Shown here: positions 10,629 through 19,059 of the stretch, piece by piece
How the letters are laid out: the number at the start of each line of letters is the position of its first letter
How positions within the stretch are numbered: the first letter of the stretch is position 1
Assembly: GCA_012274205.1 (NCBI GenBank)
Contig: JAAOZY010000216.1
Span: 1-26,173, forward strand
Reading direction: 5' to 3'
DNA length: 26,173 nucleotides
Source of the DNA: Betaproteobacteria bacterium
Lineage (GTDB): Bacteria; Pseudomonadota; Gammaproteobacteria; Burkholderiales; SG8-39
The notes under the pieces: generated by a model
Database searches by the model: none
The model's input: the letters and a program-made list of their open reading frames with translations, nothing else
What the model was told of the DNA's origin: nothing
Translations under genes and position numbers: made by a program

Positions 10629-11186
10629 TCACAGGCGCAATTCCAGGCGCACGATGTCGGGTTCACCCGGATCGTGGTAGCGGCGGAAGCCGAGCTGCCG
10701 GGCAAACTTGAGCATGCGGTGATTGCTCGCAAGCACGATGCCTTCCATCGTCTTGAAGCCCTGCTCGCGCGCGGCGTTTTGCAGCGAGTACATCAACATT
10801 CCGCCCACGCCGCTGCCCTGCCGCGCATCGTCGATCACGATGGAGAATTCGCAGTGACCGGGTTCATCTGTGGCGACATAGCGTGCTGCGCCGATCTCCA
10901 GTTCCTTTCCCTCGCTGACAATGGTCGCGATGAAGGCCATGTGCCGCCGGTAATCGATTTCAGTGAAGGACCGCAGCTTCTTCGCCGGCAGCTCGCGCAG
11001 CGCGCCCATGAAGCGAAAATAGCGGGAATCGTCGGACAGATGGCGCACGAATTCCTGCTCCATGCCGGAGTCCTCCGGGCGAATCGGCCGGATGGTCACG
11101 GGCGTTCTGTCGCGCAATGCGCGCTCGCGCACCAGGTGCGCCGGATAGCCGGGAGGATCGCAGCTGATGGCGCGGTCGACCTGCAT
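10629..11186 (-). CDS. GNAT-family acetyltransferase (Pat/YfiQ C-terminal-like)
   Basis: This standalone 185-residue GNAT has the acetyl-CoA-binding loop RQGSGVGG at 122-129 and the leading block YPAHLV...TPVTIRPIRPEDSGMEQEFVRHLSDDSRYFRFMG. That block is characteristic of the catalytic domain of bacterial protein acetyltransferases of the Pat/YfiQ group, here without the NDP-CoA-ligase-like regulatory domain. Such enzymes acetylate the PKTRSGK lysine of Acs and switch it off. Its place directly upstream of one Acs-like gene and near the canonical acs makes these plausible targets, but that is inference. The ATG at 11186 is chosen because the alternative ATG at 11255 falls inside the predicted -10 element; its ribosome-binding site is weak. 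Confidence 0.82.
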   Translation of the reverse strand: MQVDRAISCDPPGYPAHLVRERALRDRTPVTIRPIRPEDSGMEQEFVRHLSDDSRYFRFMGALRELPAKKLRSFTEIDYRRHMAFIATIVSEGKELEIGAARYVATDEPGHCEFSIVIDDARQGSGVGGMLMYSLQNAAREQGFKTMEGIVLASNHRMLKFARQLGFRRYHDPGEPDIVRLELRL

Positions 11187-11253
11187 GGGAGCTACGGATC
11201 GATGGCCTGAATTACATTCCGGGCGCCGCGGCCGGATGGGGCGCCTGCAAACC

Positions 11254-11294
11254 ATAATAAATTCCACGGCCCGACGCCGATTGATGCCGGTCAA
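11254..11294 (-). promoter_or_regulatory. FNR-like class II promoter of the GNAT gene
   Basis: On the minus strand TTGACCGGCATCAA (11294-11281; nine of ten FNR half-site bases) is followed by exactly 21 nt and TATTAT (11259-11254), a five-of-six -10 match. The predicted start is near 11247, about 60 nt before the chosen ATG. The geometry is the same as at 10580-10620. Confidence 0.6.
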
Positions 11295-11321
11295 AGAACT
11301 TGAAAATAAATAATGTATCAC

Positions 11322-11350
11322 TTTATATTTATTCTATATCACATTGATAA
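11322..11350 (-). promoter_or_regulatory. Second candidate sigma70 promoter in the AT-rich stretch upstream of GNAT
   Basis: On the minus strand TTATCA (11350-11345), 17 nt, then TATAAA (11327-11322) fits a sigma70 promoter (4/6 and 5/6). It lies in an AT-rich island of about 75 bp (11296-11370) that stands out against the GC-rich surroundings. It would give a longer GNAT transcript passing through the FNR-like site at 11281-11294. The island may also act as an UP-element or curved DNA. Confidence 0.4.
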
Positions 11351-11411
11351 TACGTTATATTACTAATACATTCGTCGCGCATTTTTCCGCCAAGGTGGTA
11401 CCGAACAGGGC

Positions 11412-11453
11412 TTGATCTGGCGCAAGTGGCATACCGCGGAAACGTGCCATGAT
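11412..11453 (+). promoter_or_regulatory. FNR/ANR-like class II promoter driving a short RNA
   Basis: TTGATCTGGCGCAA (11412-11425; TTGA-N6-GCAA, seen in many ANR/FixK sites) is followed by 22 nt and CATGAT (11448-11453), a four-of-six -10. A class II centre at -41.5 puts +1 at G11460. That base is exactly the first nucleotide of a hairpin stem in the predicted RNA. Confidence 0.6.
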
Positions 11454-11459
11454 GCCCTT

Positions 11460-11547
11460 GGATGTTTGGGGTTCTCCTGCCCAACAAGACGACATCCGCT
11501 GGCGAACGCTTGGGCCCGGTGACGGCATCTACGTCTCGGGCTTTTTT
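11460..11547 (+). ncRNA. Candidate FNR-activated small RNA (about 88 nt) with anti-Shine-Dalgarno loop
   Basis: A promoter and an intrinsic terminator delimit a predicted 88-nt transcript with no credible coding sequence. Hairpin 1: GGATGT (11460-11465) pairs with ACATCC (11492-11497), and directly inside it TTGGG (11466-11470) pairs with CCCAA (11480-11484). A 7-nt bulge (11485-11491) lies on the 3' side. The apical loop GTTCTCCTG (11471-11479) contains TTCTCCT, complementary to the ribosome-binding core AGGAGAA. A 16-nt linker leads to the terminator hairpin ending in six U. This resembles regulatory sRNAs that expose a CU-rich loop to mask ribosome-binding sites. The alternative is an attenuated leader of the lipoprotein gene at 11605. 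I do not recognise it as a known Rfam family. Confidence 0.62.
11514..11547 (+). terminator. Rho-independent terminator of the candidate sRNA
   Basis: GCCCG (11514-11518) pairs with CGGGC (11537-11541), and GACG (11521-11524) pairs with CGTC (11532-11535), with a small internal loop and a 7-nt apical loop, followed by TTTTTT (11542-11547). Stem strength and U-tract are typical of an intrinsic terminator. Confidence 0.82.
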
Positions 11548-11604
11548 CTTGACCTTCGCCTTGGATACAGTGGGATTTTCTTCGTCAACAAAAGGGCAAA
11601 GATC

Positions 11605-12102
11605 ATGCGGCGCATGTATCGGATTTCGGTCGCACTGGCGCTACTCGCGGGTCTGGGCGCGTGCGCAACTTTGGGAACGGCGCCTGTCGTTCCCGGCCAG
11701 AGCGAAGCTGAAGTGATCGCGCGCCTGGGCCAGCCGACCCACATCTACGCCGATGGCGCCAGCCGCTTGCTCGAATACATGCACGGGCCCATGGGACAGG
11801 CGACAGAAATGGCGCGCATCGGCCCCGACGGCAAACTCGTCACCTATGAGCAAGTTCTGACAATGAGGAGCTTCGCCAAAATCACGGTTGGCGCAGCGGA
11901 CAAGAACACCGTCCTGCGCACGATAGGCGCGCCGAGCGAGACGCGCTACTACGCCGCCTCAAGGCTGGAAGAGTGGTCCTATCCGTTCAAGGATAACGGC
12001 GTCTGGGATTCGCTGATGGCGGTGTATTTCGACCAAACCGGCATCGTGCGCAAGCTGCAGAACGGCCCCGACCCCAGATATCAGCTGGGGGCCTTCGACT
12101 GA
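11605..12102 (+). CDS. Small outer-membrane lipoprotein, BamE/SmpA/OmlA-like
   Basis: This 165-residue protein has a lipoprotein signal peptide (MRRMYRISVALALLAGLGAC, lipobox LGAC with Cys20). Two SmpA/OmlA-type repeats follow: VVPGQSEAEVIARLGQPTHIY near residues 28-48, and KITVGAADKNTVLRTIGAPSETRYYA with LEEWSYPFKDNGVWDSLMAVYFDQTGIVRKL near 90-155. This fold is shared with BamE, but housekeeping BamE is shorter with one repeat, so this is a relative rather than certain BamE. The ATG at 11605 is chosen because it starts the signal peptide and has AAAGGG upstream; the frame is open back to 11449, but that stretch crosses the sRNA terminator. Its own promoter probably lies at 11548-11600. Confidence 0.8.
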   Translation: MRRMYRISVALALLAGLGACATLGTAPVVPGQSEAEVIARLGQPTHIYADGASRLLEYMHGPMGQATEMARIGPDGKLVTYEQVLTMRSFAKITVGAADKNTVLRTIGAPSETRYYAASRLEEWSYPFKDNGVWDSLMAVYFDQTGIVRKLQNGPDPRYQLGAFD

Positions 12103-12128
12103 ATCGCATTTTTGCCCCGCCGCCGGGC

Positions 12129-12521
12129 TTATCCGGGCGTATCGCTGTTGTTCTCGTCCGAGGCGACCGACGAATCCGGCACGAGGCATGCGGCGAACAG
12201 ATAGATTCCCAGGGACAGCAGGACGCCGAGCGAGGCGACCGTTCCGGCAAGCGCCCTGCCCCGCCAGAGCCGCGCGAACCAGCGGCTGAAGTCGTCGATT
12301 GCCAGCGCAGCCTTGCCGCCGAAGCGCTGCACTTCACGCCGGTAGATCTTGGAATCCCGCGTAGATGAGGGATAGACGGCGCCGTTGACGATCACATAGC
12401 CGAGCGAGTCGTCCACGACAGCGTCGGCGTACAGGTAGATCAGCAGCGCAGCGCACAGGCTTGCCGCGAGAATCGCAAGGCAGCTGCGGTGCAGGCGGCG
12501 CTTGAGCTCGGCGTTGCTCAT
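12129..12521 (-). CDS. Small membrane protein of unknown function
   Basis: This 130-residue protein was not assigned to a family. It has two predicted membrane helices: about residues 13-37 (LAILAASLCAALLIYLY) and about 92-117 (ALAGTVASLGVLLSLGIYLFAA). A soluble segment of about 55 residues between them contains GYVIVNGAVYPSSTRDSKIY and GGKAALAIDDFSRWFARLWRG. The C-terminus is short and acidic. The ATG at 12521 (MSNAELKRRL) is preferred; ATGs at 12539 and 12617 are in frame but add sequence without hydrophobic or ordered character, and none has a strong ribosome-binding site. It is convergent with the lipoprotein gene (26-nt gap) and separated from the tRNA by a strong terminator, so it probably has its own promoter. 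Confidence 0.6.
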   Translation of the reverse strand: MSNAELKRRLHRSCLAILAASLCAALLIYLYADAVVDDSLGYVIVNGAVYPSSTRDSKIYRREVQRFGGKAALAIDDFSRWFARLWRGRALAGTVASLGVLLSLGIYLFAACLVPDSSVASDENNSDTPG

Positions 12522-12620
12522 GCGCACAGTATGCCTCATGTGGTCATGCCACAGTCCTGCGCAGCGTTCCCCGGACGTTGCTGGTCGAACCGGCGGGTTC
12601 TCGGAGTACCCACACACCCG

Positions 12621-12657
12621 CCAATAAAAAACGGGCCAGGAGCCCGTTTTTTATTGG
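12621..12657. terminator. Perfect 16-bp bidirectional terminator hairpin abutting tRNA-Ser
   Basis: CCAATAAAAAACGGGC (12621-12636) and its exact reverse complement (12642-12657) flank a 5-nt loop. It has a GC-rich stem top and A/T-runs on both arms, so it can terminate in both directions. On the minus strand it begins inside the tRNA 3' CCA, so tRNA termination and maturation are closely coupled. Confidence 0.88.
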
Positions 12658-12746
12658 CGGAGAGAGCGGGATTCGAACCCGCGATACGGTTTAACCCGTA
12701 TACACGCTTTCCAGGCGTGCGCCTTCAACCGCTCGGCCACCTCTCC
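12655..12746 (-). tRNA. tRNA-Ser (anticodon GGA)
   Basis: This is a type II tRNA of 92 nt including an encoded CCA (12657-12655). The acceptor arm starts GGAGAGG (12746-12740) and pairs with TCTCTCC near the 3' end (one G-U pair). The D arm TGGCCGAGCGG, the anticodon loop CTGGAAA with GGA, a long variable arm (TACGGGTTAAACCGTA) and the T arm GCGGG-TTCGAAT-CCCGC are all present. It reads UCC and UCU serine codons. The long variable arm and discriminator G73 are serine identity elements. No integrase or direct-repeat att site was seen beside it. Confidence 0.96.
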
Positions 12747-12824
12747 TGACTATCCGGCATTCAAGAAGCTGCGCAGCTTACGCGACAAGCCTTTGCGAGG
12801 CAAGGCAAAAGGCGCTTTTCCCCA

Positions 12825-14798
<1,974 letters not shown>

Positions 14799-15118
14799 GA
14801 CAACGGTCTCCTCAATGTGCTTGTGCTTGATAAACCAGGATCGGATCGCGGCGAATCGCGTTGACGCAAACGACGTTTGTGATTATCAAAAACCAGACTT
14901 ACATCACCCTTACGCCGGGGCCGCAACGATCAAATCAAAACACTAATCCGCTATTTTGTAAAGCCGGGTACTCGGGCCGCGGAGGGCCGCGCGGAGATCG
15001 CACGCCCGCCGCCGGTCGCGTTGACGCGGCGCGCGCAGTGATGGTAACTTGGGCCGCCGCTGGCGCGGCGCTGTCGTTTCAGATCATGCCCCGCTAATCT
15101 TCCCTGCCCGGACCAATA
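14799..15118. promoter_or_regulatory. Divergent intergenic region between acs and the CoA-transferase gene
   Basis: This 320-bp gap holds no credible gene. It contains a 13-bp perfect palindrome CAAACG-A-CGTTTG (14867-14879), a minus-strand GATAAT (14887-14882) that could be the acs -10 although no good -35 is visible, and an AT-rich patch at 14880-14960. The acs ribosome-binding site GAGGAG is near 14806-14811. On the plus strand only a weak extended -10-like TGGTAACTT near 15045 precedes the CoA-transferase. No TTGA-N6-TCAA box was found here. Confidence 0.4.
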
Positions 15119-16300
15119 ATGATACGACCCCTGGACGGCATAGTCGTCGTCACCTTGGAGCACGCGGTCGCCGCTCCGCTCGCAACGCGGCATCTTGCCG
15201 ACAACGGCGCGCGCGTAATCAAGATCGAGCGCCCCGGGAGCGGTGATTTTGCGCGCGCCTACGATCAGCGCACGCGCGGCCTCGCTTCGCATTTTGTCTG
15301 GACCAACCGCGGCAAGGAAAGCGTCACCCTCGACCTGAAGCACGCGCAAGCCTTGCCGGTGCTCGAGCGGCTGCTTGAACGCGCCGACGTATTCGTGCAG
15401 AACCTGGCGCCGGGCGCCGCAGGCCGCCTGGGACTGGGCGCGGACGCCATTCGCCGCATCAACCCGCGCACCGTCGTTTGCGGCATTTCCGGCTACGGCG
15501 AAGGCGGCCCCTACCGCGACAAGAAAGCCTACGATCTGCTGATCCAGGCCGAGGCCGGCCTGCTGTCGATTACCGGCAGCGGCGCGGACATGGCAAAGAC
15601 CGGCGTATCCATCGCGGATATCGCGGGCGGCATGTATGCCTACAGCGGCATCCTCAATGCGCTGCTGCTGCGCGCGCGCACCGGCCGGGGCAGCAGCATC
15701 GAAGTGTCGCTGCTCGATTGCCTGGCCGAATGGATGGGCTATCCGCTTTACTACGCCTTCGACGGCGCCCCGCAGCCCGCGCGCACCGGCGCCATGCATG
15801 CGACCATCTATCCCTACGGGCCGTTCCAGGCAGGCGACGGCGGCACCGTGATGATCGCGATCCAGAACGAGCGCGAATGGGCGCTGTTCTGCGAAAAGGT
15901 GCTCGAGACGCCGGAGCTTGCGCGCGATCCGCGCTTCGATTCCAACGCCGCGCGCAGCGCCAACCGGCAGCAGCTCGCGCCGATCCTGCAGCAACGGCTC
16001 GCCCAGATGAATGCCGCCCAACTGATTGCGCAGCTTGACGCGGCCAGCATCGCCAATGCCTCGGTCAACACGGTCGAAGGCCTGCGCCGGCACCCGCAGC
16101 TGCAGGCGCGCGATCGCTGGGCCGAAATCGGCTCTCCCGCCGGGCCGCTTCCGGCACTGCGCACGCCGCCGCTGTCGGACGCCTACGCGCCGGCGATGGG
16201 CGACATCCCGGCGCTGGGCGCGCACACCGACAGCGTGCTTGCCTGGCTGGGCTACGACGCATCCGAAATCTCGGCGCTGCGCGAAGGCGGTTTGATCTAG
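15119..16300 (+). CDS. Class III (CaiB/BaiF family) CoA-transferase
   Basis: This 393-residue cytosolic enzyme moves CoA between carboxylic acids through an aspartyl-CoA intermediate. Family features are the N-terminal PLDGIVVVTLEHAVAAPLATRHLADNGARVIKIE, the block NRGKESVTLDLK at 63-74, GYGEGGPYRDKKAYDLLIQAEAGL at 125-148, and SIADIAGGMYA, where Asp167 fits the catalytic aspartate (Asp169 in formyl-CoA transferase). The length fits the family (390-410). The ATG at 15119 has only a weak GGA upstream. The next gene is a class I fumarase 188 bp away; because such fumarases can also act on mesaconate, a mesaconyl- or succinyl-CoA transferase role is conceivable, but the substrate cannot be read from sequence. 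Confidence 0.88.
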   Translation: MIRPLDGIVVVTLEHAVAAPLATRHLADNGARVIKIERPGSGDFARAYDQRTRGLASHFVWTNRGKESVTLDLKHAQALPVLERLLERADVFVQNLAPGAAGRLGLGADAIRRINPRTVVCGISGYGEGGPYRDKKAYDLLIQAEAGLLSITGSGADMAKTGVSIADIAGGMYAYSGILNALLLRARTGRGSSIEVSLLDCLAEWMGYPLYYAFDGAPQPARTGAMHATIYPYGPFQAGDGGTVMIAIQNEREWALFCEKVLETPELARDPRFDSNAARSANRQQLAPILQQRLAQMNAAQLIAQLDAASIANASVNTVEGLRRHPQLQARDRWAEIGSPAGPLPALRTPPLSDAYAPAMGDIPALGAHTDSVLAWLGYDASEISALREGGLI

Positions 16301-16352
16301 CGCAAGCGGCCGCCGCCGCACGCCGATTGCGGCGCGCCAAAGGTGGTAAGAT
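16292..16352 (+). promoter_or_regulatory. Candidate fumarase promoter with an upstream FNR-like site
   Basis: An extended -10 TGG-TAAGAT lies at 16344-16352, giving a start near 16359 and a leader of about 130 nt before the fumarase ATG. TTGATCTAGCGCAA (16292-16305; TTGA-N6-GCAA) is centred about 60 bp upstream of that start, close to the class I position. It overlaps the stop codon of the CoA-transferase gene, so the match may be chance. Confidence 0.4.
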
Positions 16353-16488
16353 TTCCCGAAGTCTGCCGGTCCATCTGGCGTCACGCGGCCTTCGGCCAAG
16401 CGGACCGCGCCGGATACACCGGCACTATCGGCACCTATTGCAAAACGATCCCCGATCCTTTTCGCCACTTAAATTCATCGAGACCATC

Positions 16489-18015
16489 ATGACCGCCATC
16501 AAGCAGGAAGACCTGATCCAGAGCATCGCCGACGCGCTGCAGTTCATCAGCTACTACCATCCGAAGGATTACCTGGCGCACCTGGCGCGTGCCTACGAGC
16601 GCGAACAGGCGCCGGCGGCCAAGGACGCGATCGCGCAGATCCTGACCAACTCGCGCATGTGCGCCGAAGGCCATCGCCCAATCTGCCAGGACACCGGCAT
16701 CGTCAACGTCTATCTCAAGATCGGCATGGATGTGCGCTGGGACGGCTTCAAGGGCTCGATCAACGACGCGGTGAACGAAGGTGTGCGCCGCGCCTACACC
16801 AATCCGGACAATCCGCTGCGCAGTTCGGTGCTGGCCGATCCGCTGTTCACGCGCAAGAACACCAAGGACAACACGCCGGCAGTGGTGCACATGGAAGTGG
16901 TCCCGGGCAACAAACTCGAGGTGACGGTCGCGGCCAAGGGCGGCGGCTCCGAAGCCAAATCCAAGTTCGCCATGCTCAACCCGTCGGACTCGGTGGTGGA
17001 ATGGGTGTTGAAGACCGTGCCCACCATGGGCGCCGGCTGGTGCCCGCCCGGATTGATCGGAATCGGCGTCGGCGGCACCGCGGAGAAAGCCATGATGATG
17101 GCCAAGGAAGTGTTGATGGAGCCACTCGACATGCACGAACTGCTTGCGCGCGGGCCGAAGAACAAGATCGAGGAGCTGCGCATCGAGCTCTACACCAGGA
17201 TCAATGCCCTCGGCATCGGCGCGCAGGGACTGGGCGGACTGTCCACGGTACTCGACGTGAAGATCGCCGACTATCCGACGCATGCCGCGAACAAGCCGAT
17301 CGCGATGATCCCCAACTGCGCCGCGACGCGCCACGCGCATTTCGTGCTCGACGGCACCGGCCCGGTGTCGCTGGAAGTGCCTGCGCTCGAGGACTGGCCC
17401 AAAGTCACCTGGGCCCCCGCCTCCACGGCCAAACGCGTCAACCTCGATGCGCTCACGCCGGCGGAAGTCGCCGGCTGGAAGCGCGGCGATATCCTGCTGG
17501 TATCGGGCAAGATGCTCACCGGGCGCGACGCCGCGCATGCGCGCATCCAGGAGATGCTCGCCAAGGGCGAGAAGCTGCCGGTGGATTTCACCAATCGCGT
17601 CATTTATTACGTCGGCCCGGTCGATCCGGTGAGGGACGAGGTCGTCGGCCCCGCCGGCCCCACTACCTCCACGCGCATGGACAAGTTCACTGAAATGATG
17701 CTGGCCCAGACCGGCCTGATCGGCATGATAGGCAAATCCGAGCGCGGCCCGGTGGCGATCGAGGCGATCAAGAAGCACAAGGCCGCTTACCTCATGGCCG
17801 TCGGCGGCGCCGCCTACCTGGTGGCCAAGGCGATCAAGAAATCGCGCGTGCTCGCCTTCGGCGACCTCGGCATGGAAGCGATCTACGAGTTCGAGGTCAA
17901 GGACATGCCGGTCACAGTGGCAGTGGACTCCAGCGGCGCCTCGGTGCACCAGACCGGTCCGGCGGAGTGGGAAAAGCGGATCAGGGAATTCAAGATCCCG
18001 GTTGCGGTGGCCTGA
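16489..18015 (+). CDS. fumA: Class I fumarate hydratase ([4Fe-4S], FumA/FumB type)
   Basis: This 508-residue fumarase interconverts fumarate and malate with an oxygen-sensitive [4Fe-4S] cluster. The three expected cluster cysteines are Cys66 in ICQDTG, Cys185 in GWCPPG and Cys277 in NCAATRH. The alpha domain covers about residues 1-290; the beta domain has GDILLVSGKMLTGRDAAHAR, VIYYVGPVDPV and GPTTSTRMDKF. The ATG at 16489 is chosen because homologous sequence starts at MTAIKQEDLIQSI; the frame is open back to 16327 but includes the promoter region. It is followed after 55 nt by a DMT transporter. A class II enzyme (fumC) is at 24456, so the cell has both an oxygen-labile and an oxygen-stable fumarase. 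Class I members can also hydrate mesaconate. Confidence 0.96.
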   Translation: MTAIKQEDLIQSIADALQFISYYHPKDYLAHLARAYEREQAPAAKDAIAQILTNSRMCAEGHRPICQDTGIVNVYLKIGMDVRWDGFKGSINDAVNEGVRRAYTNPDNPLRSSVLADPLFTRKNTKDNTPAVVHMEVVPGNKLEVTVAAKGGGSEAKSKFAMLNPSDSVVEWVLKTVPTMGAGWCPPGLIGIGVGGTAEKAMMMAKEVLMEPLDMHELLARGPKNKIEELRIELYTRINALGIGAQGLGGLSTVLDVKIADYPTHAANKPIAMIPNCAATRHAHFVLDGTGPVSLEVPALEDWPKVTWAPASTAKRVNLDALTPAEVAGWKRGDILLVSGKMLTGRDAAHARIQEMLAKGEKLPVDFTNRVIYYVGPVDPVRDEVVGPAGPTTSTRMDKFTEMMLAQTGLIGMIGKSERGPVAIEAIKKHKAAYLMAVGGAAYLVAKAIKKSRVLAFGDLGMEAIYEFEVKDMPVTVAVDSSGASVHQTGPAEWEKRIREFKIPVAVA

Positions 18016-18070
18016 GCTTGCCTGCCCCTGGTCTCGTCTTCGCATCATCCGGCGCAGGAGCACGCTAGCG

Positions 18071-18967
18071 TTGCAGGGCAAACTGTTTCCGCGGCCGCTG
18101 GCCATCGCGACGCTGCTGCTCATCGCGACCACATTCGGCAGCAATCACATTGCCGCCCGCTACGCCATCGACCATGGCGTCAACATCACCACGGCGGTGG
18201 CCGCGCGCTCGATCGGTGCGGCGCTGTTCGTGGGCATGCTGCTGCTGTTCAGCCGCGCGCCGCTGGCGCTCCCGGCCGCTACGCGCTGGCGCGCCATTGC
18301 CGTCGGCGTGCTCATCGCGTTCCAAAGCTTCTGCATCTACTCCGCGGTGGCGCGCATTCCGGTGGCGCTGGCCCTGCTGGCGTTCAACACCTTTCCCATG
18401 ATGTTCTCGCTCATCACCTGGGCCGTAGACGGCGAGCGGCCGGCGCGGCGCGCGCTGATCGCGATGCCCATCGCGCTGTGCGGGCTGGCGCTTGCGCTCG
18501 ACGTGCTCGGCGCGCACGGCGACATTGCCGGCCGCTGGTCGGAGATCGGCGCCGGCGTGAGCTTCGCGCTCGCGGCGGCGGTGTCCTTCGCCACTGCGCT
18601 GTATTTCACCTCGCGCTGGCTCAAGGATGTGGACGGCAGGCTGCGCACCTTTCTCACCATGAGCACGGTGGCCGTGCTCATGCTCGCGGCCGGTTCCGTC
18701 GCGGGCAGTCTCGCGCTGCCCGCCAATCCGGGCGCCTGGCTCGGTCTCGGTCTGCTGACGCTGTTCTACGGCACCGCCTTCACCGCGCTATTCGTGCTGC
18801 TGCCGCGCCTGGACGCGCTCAACAACTCGGCGGCGCTGAACTTCGAGCCGATCGCGGTGCTGTTCCTCGCCTGGCCCATCCTCGGCCAGAGCGTGGCGCC
18901 GCGCCAGATTGTCGGCGCACTGGTCGTGGTCGGGGCGGTGATCGTACTGGGCACGGCGAAACGGTAG
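18071..18967 (+). CDS. DMT-superfamily transporter, EamA family
   Basis: This 298-residue inner-membrane protein has about ten hydrophobic helices in two EamA halves. The first half begins LAIATLLLIATTFGSNHIAARYAI and includes QSFCIYSAVARIPVALALLAFNTFPMMFSLITWAV. The second half ends ALNNSAALNFEPIAVLFLAWPILGQSVAPRQIVGALVVVGAVIVLG, typical of the family. These proteins usually export amino acids or other metabolites; the substrate is unknown. The first in-frame ATG (18002) lies inside the fumarase gene, so the TTG at 18071, with AGGAG 10 nt upstream, is the likely start. It is close enough to the fumarase to be co-transcribed. Confidence 0.87.
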   Translation: MQGKLFPRPLAIATLLLIATTFGSNHIAARYAIDHGVNITTAVAARSIGAALFVGMLLLFSRAPLALPAATRWRAIAVGVLIAFQSFCIYSAVARIPVALALLAFNTFPMMFSLITWAVDGERPARRALIAMPIALCGLALALDVLGAHGDIAGRWSEIGAGVSFALAAAVSFATALYFTSRWLKDVDGRLRTFLTMSTVAVLMLAAGSVAGSLALPANPGAWLGLGLLTLFYGTAFTALFVLLPRLDALNNSAALNFEPIAVLFLAWPILGQSVAPRQIVGALVVVGAVIVLGTAKR

Positions 18968-19059
18968 CCATCGGCTGCGAAATGATTTCCCGCGACGGAC
19001 CGGCCTTCGAAAGCGTGAGTGGACCAAACCCCGCGTTCCGCGTCGGGGACTGAGGCGCC

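Noticed and set aside
11449..11604. N-terminal extension of the lipoprotein to an ATG at 11449
   Set aside because: It would pass through an intrinsic terminator and place the lipoprotein signal peptide in the interior of the protein; the ATG at 11605 starts a proper signal peptide.
12655..12746. tRNA-Ser as an integration site for a mobile element
   Set aside because: No integrase, no duplicated tRNA 3' fragment and no composition shift was seen nearby; the neighbours are housekeeping genes.
14951..16468. Minus-strand frame of 505 codons opposite the CoA-transferase
   Set aside because: Antisense to a gene with a catalytic aspartate and family motifs; composition is typical of a shadow.
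16435..18144. Minus-strand frame of 569 codons opposite the class I fumarase
   Set aside because: Shadow of a gene with all three cluster cysteines; no family features in the antisense translation.
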